A stretch of 5,334 bases of DNA from Methanobacteriota archaeon. GTDB lineage: Archaea; Thermoplasmatota; Thermoplasmata; RBG-16-68-12. The position numbers and the translations under genes are program-made. The stretch is from NCBI GenBank assembly GCA_005878515.1, contig VBLZ01000088.1:1-5334 (forward strand), given 5' to 3'. Below, in pieces: positions 1 to 4,761 of the stretch (within the stretch, counting starts at the first letter, position 1; every line of letters starts with the position of its first letter). The notes beneath the pieces are model-generated. The model was not told the origin of the DNA. It did no database searches and saw nothing but the letters and a program-made list of their open reading frames with translations.

Positions 1-457
1 CACGGGGCGCTACGTCACGATCCCGAACAGCCAGATCCTCAAAGGCAACGTGTTCAACTACACGAAAGACACGCCGTTTGTCTGGGACCAGCTCACGGTC
101 AGCGTGACATACGAGAGCGACCACAAGCTCGCAGAGAAGTTGATTCTGGAGGCCGCGGAAGACGTCGTCGGCCCGATGATGCGAGAGAACCGCAACCATC
201 TCCGGTCCAAGTACGAATTTGCCGACTTGGCGGACTACATGGCCGAGGAGCCTCGAGTGGGCTGGGGGATGAAAGACTCATCCGTGGACCTCACGCTCGT
301 CTACTTCTGCCCCGTGTTCGCTAAGGGCGGATACCGCACCCGGCTCGTGAAGCGAGTGCTCGAGAAGTTCTCGAACGAGCCGCGGGTCGAATTCGCGTAC
401 CCTCACATGCAGATGGTCCCCGCGGCTGAGGAAAAGAAGGTCAGCGTCCTCCGATAG
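1..457 (+). CDS. MscS-family mechanosensitive ion channel, C-terminal part (5' end outside window)
   Basis: The reading frame is open from base 2 and ends at TAG 455-457, giving 151 residues of the end of the protein. The visible start reads GRYVTIPNSQILKGNVFNYT, the hallmark of the MscS beta-domain that follows the pore helix (an I-P-N-S-x-I/L motif, then a conserved N). The rest, with a final stretch ending EFAYPHMQMV, matches the alpha/beta cytoplasmic vestibule of MscS, whose last strand usually reads like I-x-x-P-x-P-x. The transmembrane segments are upstream of the window. Channels of this family sit in the cytoplasmic membrane and release solutes on hypo-osmotic shock. A GTG at 50 lies inside the conserved domain and is not a real start. 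The next gene begins about 70 bases downstream with its own promoter-like box, so the two are probably separate transcripts. The family call is firm; the exact subfamily and any conducted ion are not visible. Confidence 0.88.
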   Translation, partial: TGRYVTIPNSQILKGNVFNYTKDTPFVWDQLTVSVTYESDHKLAEKLILEAAEDVVGPMMRENRNHLRSKYEFADLADYMAEEPRVGWGMKDSSVDLTLVYFCPVFAKGGYRTRLVKRVLEKFSNEPRVEFAYPHMQMVPAAEEKKVSVLR

Positions 458-463
458 GACCTC

Positions 464-481
464 GGGTCGCTCGGCCGACCC
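464..481 (+). terminator. Short hairpin after the MscS gene
   Basis: A perfect 6-bp inverted repeat, GGGTCG (464-469) and CGACCC (476-481), with a 6-base loop begins seven bases after the MscS stop codon. Its position suits transcript-end formation or stability. The following bases have only a short T run (499-501), and archaeal termination depends mainly on T tracts rather than hairpins, so the role is uncertain. Confidence 0.25.
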
Positions 482-495
482 TGGCCATCCGTGCA

Positions 496-505
496 ATCTT
501 TATTC
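496..505 (+). promoter_or_regulatory. TATA-box-like element for aspS (leaderless arrangement)
   Basis: The sequence TTTATT at 499-504 stands out as the AT-rich core in an otherwise GC-rich spacer. Its centre is about 26-27 bases upstream of ATG 528, the distance expected between an archaeal TATA box and the transcription start. That would place transcription initiation at or next to the ATG, giving a leaderless mRNA, which is common in archaea. No Shine-Dalgarno sequence precedes 528, in agreement. This element also argues against the in-frame TTG at 516, which would then lie upstream of the transcript. Confidence 0.55.
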
Positions 506-527
506 CCGCGGTTCCTTGTCCGCGCGG

Positions 528-1838
528 ATGGCCGCCTTCCGATCGTTCTCGACCCTGACGCCGGCGGACCACGGCAAGGAGGCGGTGCTGGCGGGCTGGG
601 TCGAAGACGTCCGGAATCTCGGAGGCATCGCCTTCCTCATTGTGCGGCAGCGGGACGGGACGTTCCAGACGACCATCAAGAAGAAGTCCGATCCGGACCT
701 GTTCAACCGCGCATCGAAGGTGGTCCGGGAAACCGTCGTCGCGGTCCGGGGTCGGATCGAACCGAACCCGCAGGTGCGGAACGGATGGGAGCTCGTGGCA
801 TCATCCCTCGACGTCCTCAGCCCGGCGGCGGCGCCGTTGCCTCTTCCCATCGCGGACAAGGTCGGCGCCGACATGGATACGCGGTTCGACAACCGCGCGC
901 TCGACCTGCGGAAGCCGGAGCGCCGCGCGATCTTCCAGATCCGATCCGCCGTCGCGGCGGCGTTCCGTTCTTCGCTGGACAACCAGGGGTTCATCGAGGT
1001 CCAAACTCCGAAACTCGCAGGCGCGGGCGCCGAAGGGGGCGCGACGTTGTTCGAGACGACGTACTTCGGGCGGCGCGCGTTCCTCAGCCAGAGCCCGCAG
1101 CTCTACAAGCAGATGCTCATGTCGACGGGCCTCGACCGCGTGTATGAGATCGCCCCGGCATTCCGCGCCGAGCCATCCGACACCGTGCGGCACGTGACCG
1201 AGTTCACCTCCTTCGATGGCGAGGTGTCTTGGATCGAGCGCCAGGAAGACTTCTTCCCGTTCCTCGAGGGAGCCGTCGATTCCGCGATCGAGCACGTGCG
1301 CTCCGAATGCAAGGCCGAGCTCGCGCTCCTTCAGGCGGAGCCGAAACGGCCCTCACTGCCGTTGAAGCGAGTCCCGTACTCGGAAGCGCTCGAGATCCTC
1401 CGAGGCCGGGGGAAGAGACTACGCGATGGGGACGACATCGACACGGAGGGGGAGAAAGCCCTCGGGCAAGAGATGGGCCGAGAGGGCCACGAGCTTTACT
1501 TCATCACGGAATATCCGACGGCCATCAAACCGTTCTATGTGATGGCCAAGGAGGACGAACCCGAGTACTCGTTGTCCTTCGACCTCGAATACAAGGGGGA
1601 CGAGATGGCCTCGGGCGGACAGCGGGAACATCGGTACGATGTCCTCCTCGCGCGGATGAAAGAAAAGGGCCTCAACCCGGAGAACTTCGAGTTCTACCTG
1701 AAGGCGTTCCGCTACGGCATGCCGCCCCACGGGGGCTGGGGGTTCGGGCTCGACCGGTTCGTCCAGAAGCTCCTGGACCTTCCGAACATCCGGGAGGCGA
1801 TCTTGTTCCCTCGGGACCGCGCTCGGCTCGTGCCGTGA
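528..1838 (+). CDS. aspS: Aspartyl-tRNA synthetase, archaeal type
   Basis: This class II synthetase (436 residues from ATG 528) attaches aspartate to tRNA in the cytoplasm using ATP. The N-terminal OB-fold anticodon-binding domain (about residues 15-100) contains AGWVEDVRNLGG. The catalytic domain follows, with motif 1 near 154-163 (GFIEVQTPKL), the SQSPQLYKQ signature near 187-195, motif 2 near 204-232 (YEIAPAFRAE...), SGGQREHR near 362-369, and motif 3 near 402-412 (GGWGFGLDRF). The C-terminus NIREAILFPRDRARLVP is typical of archaeal AspRS. The length and the absence of the bacterial insertion domain fit the archaeal/eukaryotic subtype. An in-frame TTG at 516 would add four residues; ATG 528 is preferred because a TATA-like box lies about 27 bases upstream. 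Residues 26 (E) and 84 (R) occupy, by alignment from memory, the positions of Trp26 and Lys85 in the Thermococcus enzyme that enforce tRNA-Asp specificity. The enzyme may therefore also charge tRNA-Asn. An ACT-domain gene follows after 90 bases. Confidence 0.97.
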   Translation: MAAFRSFSTLTPADHGKEAVLAGWVEDVRNLGGIAFLIVRQRDGTFQTTIKKKSDPDLFNRASKVVRETVVAVRGRIEPNPQVRNGWELVASSLDVLSPAAAPLPLPIADKVGADMDTRFDNRALDLRKPERRAIFQIRSAVAAAFRSSLDNQGFIEVQTPKLAGAGAEGGATLFETTYFGRRAFLSQSPQLYKQMLMSTGLDRVYEIAPAFRAEPSDTVRHVTEFTSFDGEVSWIERQEDFFPFLEGAVDSAIEHVRSECKAELALLQAEPKRPSLPLKRVPYSEALEILRGRGKRLRDGDDIDTEGEKALGQEMGREGHELYFITEYPTAIKPFYVMAKEDEPEYSLSFDLEYKGDEMASGGQREHRYDVLLARMKEKGLNPENFEFYLKAFRYGMPPHGGWGFGLDRFVQKLLDLPNIREAILFPRDRARLVP

Positions 1839-1861
1839 CGTTCGCGCAGGGGTGGGGAAGC

Positions 1862-1869
1862 CTTTTGTA
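1862..1869 (+). promoter_or_regulatory. Weak TATA-like element before the ACT-domain gene
   Basis: CTTTTGTA is the only AT-rich patch in the 90-base spacer after aspS. A TATA box here would start transcription near 1890-1895, leaving a leader of about 20-40 bases that includes purine-rich ribosome-binding sequence. The match is loose, and co-transcription with aspS is equally possible. Confidence 0.25.
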
Positions 1870-1915
1870 GCGGCCCCGCCGATTCACTCGGCCGAGGACG
1901 AGGGGGGAGGGCAAC

Positions 1916-1922
1916 GAAGGAG
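1916..1922 (+). promoter_or_regulatory. Ribosome binding site candidate (GAAGGAG) that supports GTG 1929
   Basis: GAAGGAG ends six bases before GTG 1929, a good Shine-Dalgarno spacing, and favours GTG as the start. A second purine-rich run, GGGGGGAGG at 1902-1910, lies only three bases before the in-frame ACG at 1914. That is too close for a textbook site, although its upstream part would be within range. The choice between the two starts is discussed under the gene. Confidence 0.45.
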
Positions 1923-1928
1923 TTCAAG

Positions 1929-2291
1929 GTGTTCGTAGCCGACAAAACCGGGGAGCTGGCGCGCGTGACGGAGGCCCTTTCGAACGGGGCCGTGAACATC
2001 CGGGCGATCGCGAGCGAATCGAAACACGACATCTCGTTCCTCCGCGTCGTGACCTCGGACGTGCAGACGACGCAGAAGGCCCTGACGAATGCGGGCCTGA
2101 AGTACGAGCTCAACGACATCCTGAACCTCGAGCTCTTGGATCGGCCCGGAGAGCTCGCAAAGGTCGCGAAGCGCCTCTCCCGCGCCGGAATCAACGTGCA
2201 TTCCATCTACATCCTAGGATCGAAGAACGGGCGGACGGAAATTGCACTCGTCGTGGACGATATCGAGCGCGCCAAGACGGCGATCAAGTAG
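1929..2291 (+). CDS. Tandem ACT-domain protein (amino-acid-binding regulator)
   Basis: The 120-residue product is almost entirely two ACT modules. The first (about 1-58) has the DKTGELARVTEAL turn-helix. The second (about 65-117) repeats it as DRPGELAKVAKRLSRAGINV, followed by a strand-rich YILGSKNGRTEIALVV and a final helix. ACT domains bind amino acids or other small ligands and usually regulate metabolic enzymes; free-standing tandem forms (the COG4747-like type) have no catalytic part. The location directly behind aspS suggests a link to amino-acid supply, but that is inference. The start is doubtful. GTG 1929 has a good ribosome-binding site, yet the in-frame sequence just upstream (T-K-E-F-K, from ACG 1914) completes the first beta-strand of the ACT fold. 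No ATG, GTG or TTG lies in frame between the aspS stop, which is in this same frame, and 1929. The gene ends at TAG 2289-2291. Confidence 0.85.
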   Translation: MFVADKTGELARVTEALSNGAVNIRAIASESKHDISFLRVVTSDVQTTQKALTNAGLKYELNDILNLELLDRPGELAKVAKRLSRAGINVHSIYILGSKNGRTEIALVVDDIERAKTAIK

Positions 2292-2327
2292 ACCGGTGTT
2301 AGTTTCGCATACCCCTGGTTGAAAGAC

Positions 2328-2335
2328 ATATCATT
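2328..2335 (+). promoter_or_regulatory. TATA-like element before the HNH gene
   Basis: CATATCAT is centred about 23-24 bases upstream of GTG 2354. The spacing is close to that of an archaeal promoter giving a transcript that starts at or near the start codon. No Shine-Dalgarno sequence precedes GTG 2354, which fits a leaderless message. The match is moderate. Confidence 0.35.
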
Positions 2336-2353
2336 CGGCGTCCAAGAACAGCC

Positions 2354-3451
2354 GTGAAGACGATATCCCGGGCCGCTGAGGTAGGCCGAGGCAGTCGGAG
2401 ACTAACGCCATCGCGAGTCGTGCCTGATCAGGTGCCGTCCACGAAAGGTCCCCACGGTCGATCCAGGTCCGTTGAGAGGAACGGACCATCTCCATCCAGA
2501 GGGAGTGGACGGGGAGACACTTGGAACAAACGGGTAACCAACGAGGAATTGGTCGAGGCGTACCGAGCGACCGGCTCAATATGGAAAGCGGCGAAACGTC
2601 TTGGGCTCTGTGGTCAGAGTGTCCACGAGCGCTTGCGCAGGTTGGGCTACGAAATGACCCATCAAGTATGGACACTCGAGGAGGTGAAAGAAGCGCGCTC
2701 CCTTGCGAACCAAGGCGAACCCTTGGGGCAAATCGCGAATCGCATTGGGCGCACTTACAGTGCGGTGGCTTTGAAGCTTTCGCGCCTCGGAGTCGGTATC
2801 CAGAAGAAGAGCGGGAAGTGGAAGCCTAAGCGAGGAGTGATCCTCTCCAAGGAACGAGTTGCCAAGTTCGCCTTGATGCTCGAGCGCGGGACCGCGACTG
2901 TGCGTCGCTTGGCCCGACAGGAAGGGGTTGCCATTACGCCATTAGTCGACGCATTACAATTCTTCGAACCGCAGAGATGGCGGAATCATGTCAGGAGCCA
3001 CTCGCGACTTGCGCCTGTAAACTGCCCCGGCTGCCAACTCCAATTCGTGCCCCTTACCAAGAAACAGCAGTTCTGCACCGTTCGTTGTCGCCAGGCACAT
3101 TGGCGGAATGTGGATTACTTCGGCGGAAGACGCATGGAGGCTCTGGGCCTCCGGGAAGGAGTGTGCCAGCTCTGCTTTGGGAAGTTCGACAAATGGCTTT
3201 CCGCGCACCATGTCTTGGGCAAGGAAAGAGATCCTGAAAACAAGCTTCTCATCGCGTTGTGCCGAGGATGTCACGACATGGTTACGAATCTCGCAGCGAG
3301 GCCTTGGGTCGAGAACTCGGAGTCCGCGGCTGATCTGATTTCGCTGGCGCTAGCCCGGCGTGGCAGATTAGGCGCTGTCGTCTGTCTCGAAATCGAGGAG
3401 TGGCGAGAAGACGAACAGAGAGACTACATCGATGCCGGACGCGCCGAGTGA
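2354..3451 (+). CDS. HNH endonuclease-like protein with multiple helix-turn-helix segments and a zinc motif
   Basis: The 365-residue frame has a layered design. Residues 1-58 are basic and low in complexity (R, S, G, P). Residues about 61-100 form a helix-turn-helix-like unit (SIWKAAKRLGLCGQSVHERL). Residues 106-147 form a second one starting W-T-x-E-E and containing IANRIGRTYSAVALKLSRLG, like Myb/SANT-type or homing-endonuclease DNA-binding units. Residues about 163-204 may form a third. A four-cysteine zinc motif follows (C224, C227, C241, C245), then an HNH nuclease domain: C271-x2-C274, A-H-H-V at 284-287, N296, and C303-x2-C306-H307. All the zinc and HNH residues expected for activity are present, so metal-dependent DNA nicking or cleavage guided by the HTH array is likely. 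Candidate roles are a free-standing homing endonuclease, a mobile-element protein or a defence nuclease. The start is uncertain: GTG 2354 is the longest, in-frame GTGs occur at 2420 and 2432, and no good ribosome-binding site is seen. Third-position GC is lower than in aspS. Confidence 0.8.
   Translation: MKTISRAAEVGRGSRRLTPSRVVPDQVPSTKGPHGRSRSVERNGPSPSRGSGRGDTWNKRVTNEELVEAYRATGSIWKAAKRLGLCGQSVHERLRRLGYEMTHQVWTLEEVKEARSLANQGEPLGQIANRIGRTYSAVALKLSRLGVGIQKKSGKWKPKRGVILSKERVAKFALMLERGTATVRRLARQEGVAITPLVDALQFFEPQRWRNHVRSHSRLAPVNCPGCQLQFVPLTKKQQFCTVRCRQAHWRNVDYFGGRRMEALGLREGVCQLCFGKFDKWLSAHHVLGKERDPENKLLIALCRGCHDMVTNLAARPWVENSESAADLISLALARRGRLGAVVCLEIEEWREDEQRDYIDAGRAE
2435..2512 (+). repeat. Nested inverted repeats (possible structured RNA or DNA-binding site)
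   Basis: An outer perfect 8-bp pair, CCGTCCAC (2435-2442) and GTGGACGG (2505-2512), encloses an inner perfect hairpin, GGTCCGTT (2466-2473) and AACGGACC (2480-2487), with a 6-base loop. A weaker stem may form between 2491-2493 and 2502-2504. The structure falls in the low-complexity N-terminal part of the HNH frame. It could be a folded RNA segment, a binding or cleavage site for the encoded protein, or chance in GC-rich DNA. Confidence 0.4.
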
Positions 3452-3455
3452 TAGC

Positions 3456-3584
3456 ATGGGACCCACCGAGATGGCCTCCGTCAGGATGACTAGGGGCAAC
3501 GGAACCAGGAAGTTCATCGATCATGAGGATCTGGACGTCCGGTTCACGCTGCCCCCGGATAGGCTTAAGAGGGGGATATTATAG
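3456..3584 (+). CDS. Possible small protein of 42 residues, unknown function
   Basis: An ATG four bases after the HNH stop opens a 42-residue frame ending TAG 3582-3584. The sequence GAGTGAT just upstream (3446-3452), overlapping the HNH stop codon, resembles a Shine-Dalgarno site at workable spacing, so the ORF could be translated with the HNH gene. The product begins MGPTEMASVRMTRGNG and ends RFTLPPDRLKRGIL. It is charged, with no transmembrane segment, cysteine pair or motif I recognise. Its last codons overlap the TATA-like box of the next gene. It could be a real small partner protein, the remnant of a longer gene, or a chance frame. Confidence 0.35.
   Translation: MGPTEMASVRMTRGNGTRKFIDHEDLDVRFTLPPDRLKRGIL
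3576..3583 (+). promoter_or_regulatory. TATA box for the PD-(D/E)XK-like gene
   Basis: ATATTATA is the clearest archaeal TATA-box match in the window. It predicts transcription starting near 3604-3608. The leader of roughly 15 bases would include GGGAGTG (3609-3615), a Shine-Dalgarno-like run six bases before ATG 3622. Together they fix the gene start at 3622 rather than at the in-frame ATG 3523 upstream of the promoter. Confidence 0.6.
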
Positions 3585-3621
3585 TAGCATCCAAATACAT
3601 CCCGTCGTGGGAGTGCACTCT

Positions 3622-4146
3622 ATGGGCGGCACGGTAACGAAGGGAAACCGGCTCCAAGTGTTGGCGAGAAAGGAACTGGAAAAGCAAGGCTACGTCGTCC
3701 ACACGGCCGTGCGAAGCGTGCAGAAGCGCGGTCCGATTTGGATCAGCCAGTCGACTGACATCTTCAACGCATTTGACTTGATCGCGACTCGAATCGACCC
3801 TCCGCAGCCGTTGCGGTTCGTTCAAGTCACGACGGCATCCCACGTGAGCGAGAGGATCCGGAAGGTCGACCCGGTTCCGATTAATCCCGGCCTCGCGAGC
3901 GTGGAGATTTGGGCCTATGTCGGGGGGAGAAAGCGGCTCGACCGCCGATACAAGACGCGTCGCATGTGGCTTCCCCGAAATTACTTCCAAATATATCTCA
4001 AGGATCGCAACTGGGAACCGGATCGGCGCGACCGTGTTGTGGTGGGCGAGGAAATCGGAGGAGAGAACTGGCCAGAGAGTCGCCCAACCGAAGACCTCGT
4101 CTCCGTCACGGTTCCCCCTTCGAGCCGGAGAGCTGCGAAGGTGTAG
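3622..4146 (+). CDS. PD-(D/E)XK nuclease-like protein with a variant active site
   Basis: The 174-residue product resembles small restriction-endonuclease-fold proteins of the Hjc/VRR-NUC kind. Helix 1 is GNRLQVLARKELEKQGY (residues 8-24), followed by a strand (VVHTAVRS), then DIFNAFDLIA (46-55) carrying the motif II aspartate (D52, perhaps also D46), and then a strand ending RFVQVTT (65-71). A conserved-looking SERIRKV (76-82) and a strand VEIWAYVGG (94-102) follow, and the tail is basic and probably flexible. In active relatives the third motif is E-x-K or Q-x-K. Here it is Q68-V-T70-T71, so the usual lysine is missing, and position 12 in helix 1 is Q where E is common. I recall similar Q-V-T-T/S proteins in archaea and bacteria, so this may be a family trait rather than a lesion. 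It may bind nucleic acid without cutting, or use another lysine such as K81. The start at ATG 3622 is supported by a TATA box and a ribosome-binding site. Function and partners are unknown. Confidence 0.75.
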   Translation: MGGTVTKGNRLQVLARKELEKQGYVVHTAVRSVQKRGPIWISQSTDIFNAFDLIATRIDPPQPLRFVQVTTASHVSERIRKVDPVPINPGLASVEIWAYVGGRKRLDRRYKTRRMWLPRNYFQIYLKDRNWEPDRRDRVVVGEEIGGENWPESRPTEDLVSVTVPPSSRRAAKV

Positions 4147-4185
4147 CGAGACCGCCCAGAGATAGCAAACCGGCCTCACATTATC

Positions 4186-4230
4186 GCGTTGCGAAAGAAC
4201 AGATTCCTGCAATCCGATTTGGCGCAACGC
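4186..4230 (+). repeat. 8-bp inverted repeat upstream of the protease gene
   Basis: GCGTTGCG (4186-4193) and CGCAACGC (4223-4230) are exact reverse complements separated by 29 bases, in the spacer between the nuclease-like gene and the protease. They could be two half-sites for a regulator of the protease or a long-loop hairpin. A weak AT-rich core (CTTTTG, from 4230) adjoins the right arm and might be the promoter box. The evidence is positional only. Confidence 0.3.
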
Positions 4231-4281
4231 TTTTGCGGCCGACGCACATCCTGTCCTCGCGGGTTGTTGGGGCTCGCGTCT

Positions 4282-4289
4282 GGGAGGAG
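4282..4289 (+). promoter_or_regulatory. Ribosome binding site of the S8 protease gene
   Basis: GGGAGGAG is a strong Shine-Dalgarno match; its GGAGG core ends nine bases before ATG 4297. It selects ATG 4297 over the in-frame TTG/ATG-like codons upstream, from which the protein would lack an N-terminal signal peptide. Confidence 0.65.
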
Positions 4290-4296
4290 ACGAGTT

Positions 4297-4761
4297 ATGT
4301 CTACGCATCGAGTTAGTGCAAGTGCCATCACCATTGGAGTGATGTTCGTCTTGGGAGCGTTGCTCACCGGAATCGCGAGCGCGGCCCCGGGCAACGGGAA
4401 TACGACCGCCCCGGAGCAATATGCGATTGTCGAGTTCACGGACAGCCCGGTGGCGGCCTACACCGGCGGCATTGCGGGATATCCCGCGACGGAGCCGCTC
4501 CACGGACACAAACTCGACCTGGCATCCGCGAACGTCGCTCTGTATGCTTCCTATCTCCACCTCCGTCACGCAAGCTTCCAAGCGTGGCTCAGCTCGAACG
4601 CACCCTGGGCGCAGGTCGTGCGGGAATACAGCCTCGCCTTCAACGGCATCGCGATCCAGACGAACGGCAACTCGCTGAATGCCCTCGCGAACGCACCGGG
4701 TGTAGCGTCCGTGACCCGGACTGGATCTACTACCCCACGATGGACGTCTCCGTCCCGCTGA
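4297..4761 (+). CDS. S8 (subtilisin-like) protease, signal peptide and propeptide portion, ends at a frameshift
   Basis: This is the front half of a secreted serine protease. Residues 1-29 are a signal peptide: a short positive start (H4, R5), a hydrophobic core ITIGVMFVLGALLTGI, and an A-S-A cleavage site before A30. The next 110 or so residues (EQYAIVEFTDSPVAAYTGG... through VVREYSLAFNGIAIQ to NAPGVASVTR) look like the inhibitor-I9 propeptide of large subtilases, which chaperones folding and is then removed. Homology stops at about 4719. The frame then reads nonsense and ends at TGA 4759-4761, while the expected continuation (DWIYYPTMDVSVPL) lies in the next frame, as if one G were missing from CGGGAC. 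The start is well supported by GGGAGGAG nine bases upstream. Either this is a sequencing or assembly error, or the gene is broken in this genome. Confidence 0.82.
   Translation: MSTHRVSASAITIGVMFVLGALLTGIASAAPGNGNTTAPEQYAIVEFTDSPVAAYTGGIAGYPATEPLHGHKLDLASANVALYASYLHLRHASFQAWLSSNAPWAQVVREYSLAFNGIAIQTNGNSLNALANAPGVASVTRTGSTTPRWTSPSR

Noticed and set aside
491..1912. Other long plus- and minus-strand frames overlapping aspS
   Set aside because: Their translations are arginine- and proline-rich without motifs, as expected for shadows of a GC-rich gene. The aspS frame is certain by homology.
2435..2512. tRNA or group I intron core
   Set aside because: No cloverleaf arms with correct spacing could be assembled, although GGTCGATCC resembles a T-loop, and no conserved intron core elements were recognised.
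2354..3451. IscB-like RNA-guided nuclease with upstream guide RNA (prompted by the HNH domain and nearby hairpins)
   Set aside because: No RuvC segments, bridge helix or PLMP-type N-terminus are visible, and the HTH array and C4 zinc motif do not fit IscB. The hairpins alone do not support this.
3523..3621. N-terminal extension of the PD-(D/E)XK-like protein from ATG 3523
   Set aside because: This start is upstream of the TATA box at 3576-3583, and the added 33 residues show no homology-like pattern. ATG 3622 has a ribosome-binding site and begins just before the family's first helix.
4474..4487. 14-bp perfect palindrome GCGGGATATCCCGC
   Set aside because: It lies inside the propeptide coding sequence (AGYPA), and its codons explain it. 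There is no regulatory context, so it is likely chance.
3565..4581. A 338-codon open frame on the minus strand
   Set aside because: It runs antisense across the PD-(D/E)XK-like gene and the start of the protease, both of which have clear homology, promoters and ribosome-binding sites. Its translation is low in recognisable structure, and long antisense frames are common in GC-rich DNA.
4711..4725. Programmed ribosomal frameshifting in the protease
   Set aside because: No slippery heptamer or following stem-loop was seen, and subtilases are not known to use recoding. A base loss is simpler.
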